Below are positions 39,001-51,885 of a stretch of DNA of 64,000 bases, one piece after another. The stretch's first letter is position 1; every line of letters begins with the position of its first letter. Position numbers and translations under genes: made by a program. The notes beneath the pieces were generated by a model that was not told where the DNA came from, did no database searches, and worked only from the letters and a program-made list of their open reading frames with translations. Source of the stretch: Apteryx mantelli (taxonomy: Eukaryota; Chordata; Aves; Apterygiformes; Apterygidae); the NCBI RefSeq assembly GCF_036417845.1, contig NC_089994.1, positions 17,068,001-17,132,000 of the forward strand, written 5' to 3'.

Positions 39001-42000
39001 CAGTTTTGTCTTAAAGGAACTCATTTCAAATATAATTTCTAATAGCAAATTTTGTTTTGATAAATAGTATAACTCTAACTGTATTTATTTCAGAAAATAT
39101 TAGCAAAATGGCTGGAACAAGGTGCTCGAAATCTTGAATTAACTGATAAGGTCAGTCAAACTGCAGAAACTCTGCATGTCTTGTAGTTCTGTATGTGTAA
39201 TATAGTTTGCTAATGTCAATTATTTTGAACAGGCAAATTGGCCAGAAAATGGGCTCCAAATGGCAGAGACTTTTTTTACAAGTAAAAATCATGGTGAACT
39301 GGGAATGACAACTTTCTACCAGTGGAATCCTTTGGTAAGAAAGGTGACTGATATATGATCACTTGGTATTAAGAAACTTCTGAACATATGCTCTGTGCTA
39401 GAATTGGAATGAATGATGATTAGATCACTATTGTTTTTGGTGAGGAATGACTGAATTCAGTGAAAGGAAGTAACTGAGTTCCAATCTTCTTGAGGTTAAA
39501 CCTTTTAAAAAAATCAGTGCAATGTTAATACCCTTAATAAGTATATTAATAGTCTAAACATGCATAATATACTTGAGTGTTTTGTAATGCACAAATAAGC
39601 TTACATACTACAGAAACCTTAAATTCCAGTAAAGAACCTCCATGTGAACCTAAATCAGAAACGCGTATCATCTCTATCAAAAATTTTGGAATTTTTTTGC
39701 TATTAACCATGTGTTATGGTCTGGAGAAAACGGGTATCTTAGAATCAGCTAGCTGTGAGGTTATGAATATTGAGTTATGTAGATACAAATAAATCATGTA
39801 TGTTATATCCTAGGTATACCAGCATCTATAAAAGTGGTAGCAAGAAAGTGGAAAACTGATAAAGCTTAAAGCTAAACAGCTGTACTGAAAACAAGGACAT
39901 TCTGTATTCATTAAATCTACTGTCTTAAACTTCTGAATCCCACATGTGAAGCACGTGAAGGAAAGGCTTCCTCTGTTAAGCCCCATTTTCAACAGGCAGC
40001 TTAAACTTTTCATTGTATGCCCTATGAAGGTAACAATTCAGCACAGAGATTCATAAAGTATGCAAAGCATAAAAATTGTATGCAAGGTTTCTCAGGAAAT
40101 CAGAAAAAACAGGGCTTCTACCCCCAAGAAAGGGTCAGTTGTAGGCACATTGCCCTTGATAGCCATTTGTCTAAGCTGTCTGTAAAGACTTTCAGTGAAT
40201 GAAATGCTCATGCCTCTTCCCTATGCAGGGTGTTCTAGTGCTGCACTAGCCTTATCTTTAGAAAGATTTCTTGTTTTGTTTTGTTTTGTTTTTTAACATC
40301 GTACCAGAAATCCTTGCTGCATTGTAAGTCGATTATCCTTATACCAGAAATGTGGAGAATAAATTTTCTTCCTCTTTATGACAGCATTTAACTGATTTGA
40401 AGATTGTAGTAAGTCATCTAATGTTTCACCTATGAACACCGTTTCAGATATGTGGTGACTGTGAAGAGGCGCATCGGTTAAAGAAGCTGGTAAATGATCT
40501 ACAAGAACTGATAAATCTGTACAGAAAATACAACTGCAGGCTGGCACTCTGTGATTTTGAAAGGGTAATTATGCAGGCACTTCACAAACAATGCTTTTGA
40601 GTAGTGGATAGTTCTGATAAATCCTATCCTACAATGTTTTTCTCCTTGAAGCTAGGCAGAATGAGAATCCTGAAATTTTCATTTAATTGGTTAATCCTGT
40701 GTTCATAAACCGGTAAGGCTATTTGATACATTGTGTTATAAATTTTGTTTCAATGGGGTATAAGTGTATAATGTGACGTGGTACTAAGAAAAGGTATGAC
40801 TTAAACTCCATTCATTTGCAGTTCATGGCAAGTCATATGTACTAAGTCCTGGCACAATCATTAGCAACAGAGAAATTAGAAGTACAACTGAACAATAAGG
40901 GTCTTTGTAAAACGAAGATTTGGGGTGTTCGCTTTATTTTCAGCTAAACAGATGCTAGTTTCACAGATCTTTCAGTTGATTTATTTGGGCAGTAGATGTT
41001 GAACTAGGTCACTGGAGAAATAAAGAATCATGTTCTAACCTGCCATTGTTCTACTTGCTGCCCAGGAAAATGCAACTACTATTGTGTTTCGCATGTTTGA
41101 TAAAATTTTGGCACCAGAGCTTGTCCCATCCATTTTGGAGAAGTTTATAAAACCCTACCTGTGCGAACATAATCTACAAAAAGATGAACTGCTCTTGCAG
41201 TATATAAAGGTATTCATATTTTCTCTCTTTTGAAGAATGTGTGAATGCAAGCAGGAAATCAAATCTGATTTGGCCAAACCATTTTTAGTTACGCTTGAAT
41301 TTTAGGATCAGCTTTCAGATTAGCTTACTTCTGTTAATAAACTTACTGAAAGTTAATATTTCAGCAATAGATAAAAGATAAAAGAGAGAATAGCCAAATC
41401 TGTCCTTTAGTATCCAGAAACCTTTTCATTGTTGTTTATGTCATAGGATATTCCTGGCTTTTCTGAATTCAAATACCCTAATCTTCTTTATCAAAATATG
41501 CAGGATTTGCTAGAACGCTGTCGTACACGGTCTACTTCAGTATTTGAAACTGCATGGGAGGCAAAGGCAATAGCTGTCATTGGCTGCATCTCCGATACAG
41601 ATGTATGTATGTTTTGCAAAATAGTCATTATATGGCTCTAATATATTAGTTCAGAATGAAAAACATGATTTTTACCTAGGAACAGTGAGTGGTATGAAGA
41701 GGACCAAATACTATGCTGTTTTTTTATTTTATCTTAATAATCTTCTCTCACGTCATGTTCTTTGCTTGATCTGACAGCACGCATGTTTCCTTTATCTTAG
41801 AATGGTTTGTTTCTACTTCATTGCCACTTTTGGTGGGCAGTTGTGGAAATGGCATTCAGCTAACAATTAACCACTCTCAACACGTAGGATCATGAAATGA
41901 GGTCCAGAATTGTGGTCATGGGGAGACTGGTTAGTGAGGCAGTGTCTTGCTTTATTGTTGAACAATCCAAATTACTTGGGTTACTTCAGTTTTGTACATC

Positions 42001-45000
42001 TATCTGTTTGGAGATATTCTGTGTCACCTTCAGCATTTTCTTGAATAATAACATTTGAGGGTGCTCTTAAAATGCATTAATATTGCATGAGCAGCTGCAA
42101 AGTTTATAGTAAGCACTGCACACTATATACTATAAATGTTATAGTGAGATGCCTTAATGAAGTTAAGAAACAGAATTCAAGATACCTGTAAATTAGTTAG
42201 CTTCTACCTTTGAAAACTGTAAAAGACTTTGTAAGATGTTTTACATGACTAAGTATCTTGCTAAAGATAGGGAAAATGTTCTCAAACGTATCTTAAACAA
42301 ATGTTATAGAAACTTTGAAATAAGGACATACATACAGAACTTACAGCATAGTTTTGATGACATCACATGGAAAACTCACCAATTCTAGTATGTATGAAAC
42401 TTGAGCTCTACAGTGTCATAAATTGCCATACCCATTTTCTAATCTAACTTGACACATCATATTATGATAATGATATTCCCTTTATGCAAGTGGAGATTGG
42501 GCCAGGAAATAAAATGCTTATCTAAATGAATCACATGTGAACAATACTTCAAGAGATTACCTGATAACTTATTTTGAAAAATAATTTCTTTATTTTCTTT
42601 TATAGCTGAAATTTGATGCGGTTCTGCAGATAATGCATGGTGCGATGGTACCATGGAGTGCAGCAGTGGAGCTGCTGGTAAAGCAGCATTTGGAAATGAA
42701 TCATTTCAAGTAAGGCAACATCCCACACTCTACCTCTCATCCATCAGATGATTCTATGTATACTTTCAACAAGAATTTCTCATTTTCTTTTAAAAAAAAG
42801 TTATGTATCATCTGATGTATTATGATGCTCAAATCTAAGTAGCAAGGAAGTTAGCAATGGTCTGATTTGTCCACAGAGTAAAGTTATTGCAGGAAAGTTA
42901 CCAGCTGATGGAGATGAAGAAGCTTTTGCGAGCCTATGGGATAAGAGATACTAATCTCTTAAAGGACAAGCAGATGATAATGGTAAATGATCAGCACTTC
43001 TCTTATGACTTCTATTAAGCAAAAATCTGTATGCTTATCTGCATGTATTTTGATGAGGTATTAAAGGCCAGATTTTGAAAAAGAACTTAGCAGTTCGTAC
43101 CTGCCATCTGTTATCAACATCCATTTACTTGTATGGCTGGGACTTCCTTGTGCTGTCATTTTTCTTAACAAGGTACCTGAATCTGAACTGATCAGTTGAG
43201 AATATTTTAAATCCAGTCTTAAGTCTTTTTTCAATAACTGTATGAGTTTGGTTTGGTTTCTTTATGCTTGGAATAAATTAATCTTGTTCTGCATGCTTGC
43301 CTGAAAGCCACCAAGTGATTTTTAAGTGATTTTTATTTAAGAACTAGAAGATCTCAGATAGCCTATACTGATTAGCACAGCACTGATGATCTAGTGCTTT
43401 CCACAGGGGGGAGAGAAAAGAGGGAGGGAAGCTAAAGAAATGTCAGGCTACAACCTCTTAAGCCTCCCAGTCTGATTTCTCCTAAAGTCACTGCATACAA
43501 TGTTTGGGGATTTTTGTTTTCAGTGTCTCCCCTTTAACAGGGAGAAAATACGAGCATTCCTGTTAAAGTCCTTTGCCATCTTGTTGAACTAGATGAGGCC
43601 CCTGAATTTTGAGAGTTCTAGGATAATTTGTACATCTATACCAACTACATAATTCTCTTTCTCCTAGCCCAAACCCAGTTAGTATTTAATCAAATTTTGT
43701 CTACAGGCAACTTCTAGATAACTAACTTGCTTGGTATGGGCTGTATAATTATAACACGGAATTATTTTATATAAATGACTTACTTTGTTATCCTATAACT
43801 AAAGCTAAACTCCTTATCTGTTTTCCTCTTACAGAGGCTGGTGAAATACATTCTAAAACAAGATACCCCTACTTCTTTAGAAGATGCTTTGAAAATTGTG
43901 GCAGCATATATGTTGCCTGCTGTGGAAGTCTACATCCTGAGAATGATAGACCTGATTGACAAAGAAAGGGTACTGAAATACTTCATGTCACTTGATATCA
44001 GTATTTAAAGACACTGTGCCTGTTTTCCAGAACAGGGGCAACAGTTGTACTATTTGCTGAAGTCTTATACACAGTTTTCATGTTTGTATTTTGTTACAGT
44101 TCTGCTAATTGTACACGTAATTACCTATACTTAACATTGAAAATTAGACCTTTGTCAGAGTTTTGAACATAGTGAACCCTCCTTCATTTCCCACCAAAAA
44201 AGATAAAAACAATGTCCCATATATATAAGACAAGCTTTGAAGTGAAGTATGCTACCTAATTTTCACATTTCACAGAGCTACCTACTCTTTCTGCTGGAAT
44301 TGCTTTTGAGCAAGTTGCTTTCTTGCTAACAAGAAAAAAAGATTCTTTCTTCTGAGTTGGTAATGCAACATGATACCCCACATCAAAACATAGCTGCTTC
44401 TGTGGTATTAAGGGTGCCTAAGTTTTGTATGTACCACAGACTGTATGACTTGTGATACAGGGTATTGAATGTTCCAAGCTTAAGACTTTCCTGTTGCATT
44501 CAAACAAAACAGGTTCCTTTTCTGTCTAGAAGTGTTAATTTTAAGACACAGTTTGGGGGGGGGGGGGACTAAGAGATAAGTGCAATTTAAAGATTACTAA
44601 ACTAGAACATTTAACTTTGCTGCATTACAATAGGTATCTTTAATTACCAAATTGGTGATTACTTCTATAATCTGTGGTTATCCCTGGTTATGTTATTATG
44701 ATCTCTTTGACTTGAAGAATAGGAGGCTTTGAATCAAATTAACAAACCTTGCAAAATACAGTTTCTTACGTTAACACTTGTTCTGTCCTATTAGCACATC
44801 ACATGCACAATTCTTGATAATCATACTGTTTTAGAAACATTGCATAAATGCCAATGAGCTATTTTGCAAGACTGCATTTTAATTTGCCTTTTATCACTCT
44901 CAGCAAGTAAACACATAGATTTTACTGAATGCTTCATAGCTTTAGCGAAAATTATTCAGGAGTTTAAGGAAGTCATGTCATGGTAAGTGTATTTTACGAG

Positions 45001-46785
45001 GACATTTGAAGTTCATCAACAGAGCATAAATCTTATCTACTGGGCCATCATGCAAACACTGAAGTAAAGAAACATGCATAACTTAGCTGCTAAGAAAATT
45101 AAACCCTTCTACAAGAAAATGCTCTTTTCTGTTTTGCTTACTTCTGATTTTATAAATAAATAAATATATATATATATATATTTTTTCCCCCTGCAGGGAG
45201 AGGAATCTCTGACTCTATTAAAATCTCTGACTCTTGCTGAAGCTGAGAAAGTTGCGGAGAGATTGACTGTATGGGGGACACTGGTATTGCAGAATAAAGC
45301 AGATAATTCTGAGGAGGTACTAAGTCTTTTCACATCATAAAGTGTGTGCATTAATTATTCTAAATACTCTTCCTACCCAGATGCTCTAAAAAAAAGTTAG
45401 GGAATGAAAATGTAAAAGCTGTGTCTTTCGGCAAAGAGGGCCAATGAATTGACCCTGTTTTGAGCAGAAGGTTGGACTAGGTGTCCTCTGGAAATTTCTT
45501 CCAACCTGAATTATTCTGATTCTGTATACTGTAAAATTACTCTATGTTATTTTTAAAGGCATCTCCACCCAGTGGCATCACCATCTGAATTCAGTTAATA
45601 CTTTTATAAATCCTACTGCACTATTATACCTCAAGTCTTACATGTTTTCCAATTCTTACTTTAGTTGCTTTGAAAATATGTATTCAAAAACTGTAGAAGG
45701 TGTGGCTTTGCCACACACCAAAGTGGGATGAAGCACTGCAGTTGACAGTGCGCATCATTAGCTTGCAACCACAGAGGAGAAACCTTTTTCAACAGTTGTT
45801 TTAGGGGATTATTCTGGGAAGGGGAAAGAAGAACAAAGGGGGAAGAGCGAAGAGAGTTCCAAAATTCCTGTGAGATCTAATAGACTGTAGTGGAGTACAT
45901 ATATATTGCAGCTATAAAATACATGCTATTTCTATAAAGGATGTATATTTACAATAAATTTCTATTCCCTTGCTTTTCAATTGGTATTATTTTAGAGGTG
46001 AGAATTGTTGCTCAAGATATTTGCAGAACATTGCATAATATTTTAATAGAGCGAAAGCCTGAGAATCACAGCCTGTTACTGGCAACATTTTGACCAAAAC
46101 AAAACCTTAACCTTTCCCTTTCCTTCAGCGCAAAACACAAATGTTTATGACAAAGACTCTCGTGGAAATCCTTAAATTCCTGTTTAGCATTCAAAAAGGT
46201 AAGTTATAACTTGCAAATCTTTTATTTTGTTTGTAAGTGGAGTCAGGAAGTAATTGTTTTTGTCCCCCAACAGAAAATCCTCTGAAGAAAGATGAATGTG
46301 AAGCAAACCTGAAAATGTTTGAAACACTTGCTACCCTGCAGGTAGGTATTTTCATAGCTTCAAACTACTTTTGATTTACTGTAGTTGTTTCAATTGTTCT
46401 TATAATGTGGATGATATCAAAAATTTATTGTTTACAACTTTTGTGCAAAAGGTATTTGTATTAGTGAATTCAAATAGATTGTAAGGCTACATCTATGCTA
46501 CCAAATTAAAGAGTGTCAGGTCAAGTACCCAAGCACTAGAACTCAGTTATCCTCTTAAACTGTTAGCCTGTCTGGAATGCCAACTAGTGCAATCCTAGAC
46601 AATTCTCAGGCGCAGCATTGGTGTTAGAATCAGCCAGAGATCATTCTTAATAGACTCTCCGGGTGCTCCTGTTCTATGCTTTAAGACTTTGATTAATCAA
46701 AGACTGAATCTGGTTAACTTCCGAAAATACAAATGTAAAAGGAGATTGAAATCTATGCTTTAAGCCCAGGTCTTCTGCTCAAACA

Positions 46786-46819
<34 letters not shown>

Positions 46820-49800
46820 TTTAAGTCACTCTATCATAGGCTGAATCACTCTGTCATAAAAGCTGAAGCAGTATCTTGCTGTTGATCAAACATTGTTCAC
46901 ATTGCTTAAAGTATTTCCTAACCATATCTCTGCCTTGTTAGAAAGGAGGTGGCTAAAATTGCTTACACATGCAGCATGCAACACTGTGCTTCTGGCAAGA
47001 AGCGACAGAACTTCATGATGTCCATTTAAAGCGAAAAGTTGGATATTCTCATACATCAAAGATTTCATGATAAAGTACTATAGTGTTTTATTAAGGTTTC
47101 GTTATGGTTTGTAAAATTAAATTATTTAATACTGCATTTGAGCAAGCAGTATCTTTTTTCTTTTTTCTTTTTTTTTTTTACCTTGCTTAGCCACTACCAA
47201 GCAAAATTCTCTAATTTATTACATAAATCGTAGCACTTGATAGAAATGAGTAAAATCAACCTTTTACTGAAACTATTCCTATAAGAATGAAACAAGAAAT
47301 AAAAGCATTTTAACAAAGACAACAAAAATTTCCAAAGAAAGTCACATGAATAGAAATGTCATCGTATTTTTTTGTTGTTGTTGCAGGAAGATTTTGATAT
47401 CTTTCTTTCAGTCAAAGATTTCAGGAATCCTTCGCTGATGTCTAGGCTTCTTGAGGAGCACATAAAAGCTTATGAAACTGTCAGATCTCTATCAAAGTCT
47501 AAAAAAGTGCAAACAATGAATTGTGATTCAGAAGATGGTAAAACAAAGAACCGTTCCACTGGGTCAAGGTTGTACAGACTGGCTTTGCTCCTGCAAAGGA
47601 CAGAACAAGAACTGGGAGAAAAACTGGCCTTGAGAGCATTAGATGCTGGAAAAGTTGAAGACTCTATGAAAATATGCAGGTAAAATTGCAGAGGTTTTTA
47701 GGAGTTTAATTCTTTTTTAATGGGCTTTTCTGTATCTGTTTCTGATACTTTGTAGAAGTAAGTAGATATAGAACAACGGAAAGTTTTGGTTTTGTTGGGG
47801 AGGGGGGCGTTCATAAAAGGAAGAGGAATGTTTAAGCAATATGCTCTTCTTTTTGTAGAAGATTTTAAGCATAGCGTTGTATTGTATTCTCTGAAAACTG
47901 TAATTATTTTTTGCCATAGCATGATTACTAAGTAACAAGACTTCCTCACAGTTTTATAGCGAGGTAAAGCATCATCATCACAATATTAAATAGCTGTTGT
48001 GAGAGCTTTTCAACTCCTGCAAGTGGAAGAAAACCATTGTATACTGGCCATACAATGTCACGGGTTTAACTGGTGTCTGCCCCATGCTTACCTTGTCAGT
48101 TCAATATTACTACCCCCATCCCCAAGAGAAAAATCAGATGAAAAAGTTAAATATATTTCTTATTTTCAGTAGCGTGTTCACTTCAGTATTTATCTCTAAG
48201 GCAAGCTCCATTGTACTTTTTCACCTCAGTCAGAGAAGTTTTAGCTGCAGTGAATCATCTAGGTGAAATAATTTAAGCAGAATTTGTTTCTATTTGATGC
48301 CCTTTTGTATTTTTATTTGCCTGTGGCCTAAAATAAAGGCCTTTTTTAAATCTATTTTTTAATAGGGAGTTCTATGAAAATCACTGTAATGAAGAAACAG
48401 GGAAGCTACTCTTCTCAGCATGTCAAAGGCTTTGTCATATGTTAGGAGCTGATGTTCCAATGATCACCCCTAAAGATACGAATCTTCCAGCAGCGATCTA
48501 TGAAATGGCTTGCCAAGCAGCTACCATATGCAGTCCTGGTAATTACTATTATTGTTTATTTGTGTTCATGTTGGAAAAAACATCTTTCCAAACAACTTTT
48601 TTCAAATGAACATGAAAACAAAGTGAACTTCTACCCATGCCTCTGCAAAAATAGGTGATGCAAAAAAACTAGTTTTCTTTTAATAGGGCATATAAGCCTT
48701 TCATTAATAGTATGCTAATGATATTAATGTTTTTACAGATTTGCTATTAGACTCTCTGGAACTATGTAAATATACTTTGGCTGCCAAGGATATTTACAGA
48801 CAATGCCAAATAGAAAACTGTGGATTTACAGCAAAGGTAATTTCTTCGAACTTACACATATTCACAAAATATATCTTTTTTTTTTTTTTAATGCCTTCAT
48901 TAGGGCCACTAAGATGATTAAGGGACTGGAGCATCTCTCATACGAGGAAAGGCAGAGAGAGCTGGGCCTGTTCAGCCTGGAGAAGAGAAGACTGAGGGGG
49001 GATTTTATCAATGTGTATCAGTATCTGAAGGGAGGGTGTAAAGAAGATGGGGCCAGACTCTTTTCAGTGGTGCCCGGCGATAGGATGAGAGGCAACAGGC
49101 ACAAACTGGAACACAGGAAGTTCTGTCTGAACATGAGGAAAAACCTCTTTGCTGCGAGGGTGACAGAGCACTGGCACAGGTTGCCCAGAGAGGTTGTGGA
49201 GTCTCCTTCCTTGGAGATATTCAAAACACACCTGGACACAATCCTGCGCAACATGCTCTAGGTGACCCTGCTTGAGCAGGGGCGTTGGACTAGATGATCT
49301 CCAGAGGTTCCTTCCAACCTCAACCATTCTGTGATTCATTGACAATTCTTTCACATTCCTCTAGCAATATTTGATCAGTTCGCTAAAAAAACTACAACTT
49401 AAAACTTTCCTGAATATGCCAGTGCAAAGAGTAAACTGAAGTGAGCACTAAAAGCAGTGCAGCAGTGGCACAAGCACAAGTGGTTATTCACCACTTATGT
49501 TTCAGTATACAAAATCCTGCTAATGCAACTCTGAAAATAGCAGTGCTTTAACTGAAAAGCTGTTGCCAAGACTGCTAGAGAGCATAGAAATCTGACTTTA
49601 TAAAAGCTTTTTTTAAAAATGGCGAAACAAGGCAGGCAGGGTTTGTTTGTTTGTTTTTAATGTATGTATTGTTTCTTAAACACACGTATTATGTGAAAGC
49701 ATTTCCAACAGTTTTGTAAAATTTTAAGACAGATCAAATTCTTGAATAGCATCTTTGTTTTTTGTTCAGGTCAAGCAGTGCTTTGGGCTGTTTAAAATGA

Positions 49801-51837
49801 ATGGGCTCTTACAGTTCAAGTGGAGTAGATCAAAGCAGATAGGCAAGCGTATTTATGCACTGAATGTTATTATTTTTGTCTAAATAATCAACTTGAAAAA
49901 TGTTTGCCTATAATATGAATGTTTATGCTGAGCCTCCATTAAATTAATGATGAATGAGTTTTGGCTTTGAAACTAAATGCAACATTAAAGAGAAGTGTGG
50001 TAAAGTATATAGGTAGGAAATCTCTTCAATCCTATTTAACAAAAAGTAGTATAATAGAATCTATTTTCAAATGTAAGATCATGTTCTATTCCTATGTTGG
50101 AAAACTGTATTCTTTTGCAATGCTTAGTTTGTTAGTAGATATACCGGCTAGGTGTTCTTTTGATTACTTAAACTATTGACAATGTTCTTATTTAGACAAC
50201 AGCTTTTGGAGGAGATAAAGATCCTTATGAAGAGTGGACTTATGATGACTTCTTTAATGAAGACGGGATAGTTCTTGATCCACAGATAGCTCTTCCAGTT
50301 GCATATGAAACTATTGCTTCTCTTCTGCCTATTTCTGGTAAACTTTTTCCTGAATATTGAGTCAATATGCAATCTATACTTCATACATATATATATATTT
50401 TTTAATCTAGGAGCAGAAATAATTCCACACATGTGGAAATTAACACCTCAGAAATCACTATTGGGGGAACTTGTGGAAGAAGTATCCATTGAGGGGGCTG
50501 TAGAATATAGAGATGGCTTCTTTATGTTCTGGTTCAGGAAAACTCTGAACTGCAAATACCTGAAGACTGATAGTGCTCTGGAGAAGTATTACTATAAGCT
50601 TGCCTTGTTCTTATCTTCTTTAGACTTCTTTTGGTGGCCACTAGCAGAGACAGGATTTTAAGCAAGATAAGGTTCATGTTAGATCTAGAATGATTGTCTG
50701 TATGTTGAACACCATTGTAGATGAACACAACTTTTTGAAAACTTCAAGTATTATGAACAAAACTCTACACTGTTGTAGGTGCTGAAAAAGACACTGTAGA
50801 GTTCTGTAGATGCAGCACTGAATATTTTAGGGTTAATTACTTTTAGGGTTTGGGGGGGAGATATAAATACTTTTTCCTAATGTGTCATTGGTGTATTAAA
50901 AAGCACTTATTTGCAAATATTATTTCATAGGGCTAAATCTACCTTTAAGGGATATGCTTATTTGGTTTAATCATATTTATTACTTTCACAGATAAATGTT
51001 TACATTGGCTGCCCTATCAAGGCAAAGGGATTTACACATAAAGAATTTACTCAAAACTGCTGGCTTGTATTCCTTTATGCATTTGAAGAGATATTCCTTC
51101 CTATAAAATGACTTATAATTAGGCTCAGAAAAAAAAATAGCAGTCCTGGCTCTTACAATTCATGTGAATTCTGTTCTTACCCAGTGCTTATTTTATGTAC
51201 TTTTCTTACCCAGTTCTTATTTGACGTAGTGTCCTTGAAGTATAGTATTTTTAAATTACTTCCAGGATTCATAATGTTGCTGAGATCTTGGCACATTACT
51301 GACATATATTTATGTGTCTTTCAGAGAAAAAGCTGTATCCTTTGGATTCAACAAGCTTGGCAAACTGTGCATTTACTAAAGGTACCATGACAGCAGATTG
51401 ACCACTTTCTCTAGTTGTCCAGTTATTTATACTTTTAAAGTGGGGTTTAAATTAAACCCACATAAGCATGACTAGCTTGTAGTTTTTAAATAGCTGTCTA
51501 GATGTTCCACTTACAAACTGATGTTAGGGAGACAGCTTGGTTCAGCACAAAAGACACCAGGCTTGATGGTAATTTCTATCATTCACCTGTGTGATTTTGG
51601 GCACATTGTCAAAGACCGTAGATTTTTTTCAGTACAGAAGTGCCAGAACTACTAGCTAGGGGTCATTACAGCCTTTCTAAGAAGATGACAAACATCTGGT
51701 TTTCAAACTAAAATGGGAGTCTGTATTAAGTTAAAAACCTTGCAAATTTAAGGTTTATGAAGGAAATTAAGGCTGATCTTTTGATACCAATTTAATGGGG
51801 AAAAAAACAAAAAAAAATTCCAAGAACAATATGCTTT

Positions 51838-51885
<48 letters not shown>

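Noticed and set aside
41447-41503. Alternative earlier start of KNTC1 exon 26 after the AG near 41446
   Set aside because: It would insert residues absent from human ROD. The acceptor at 41503 gives the exact YIK-DLL join.
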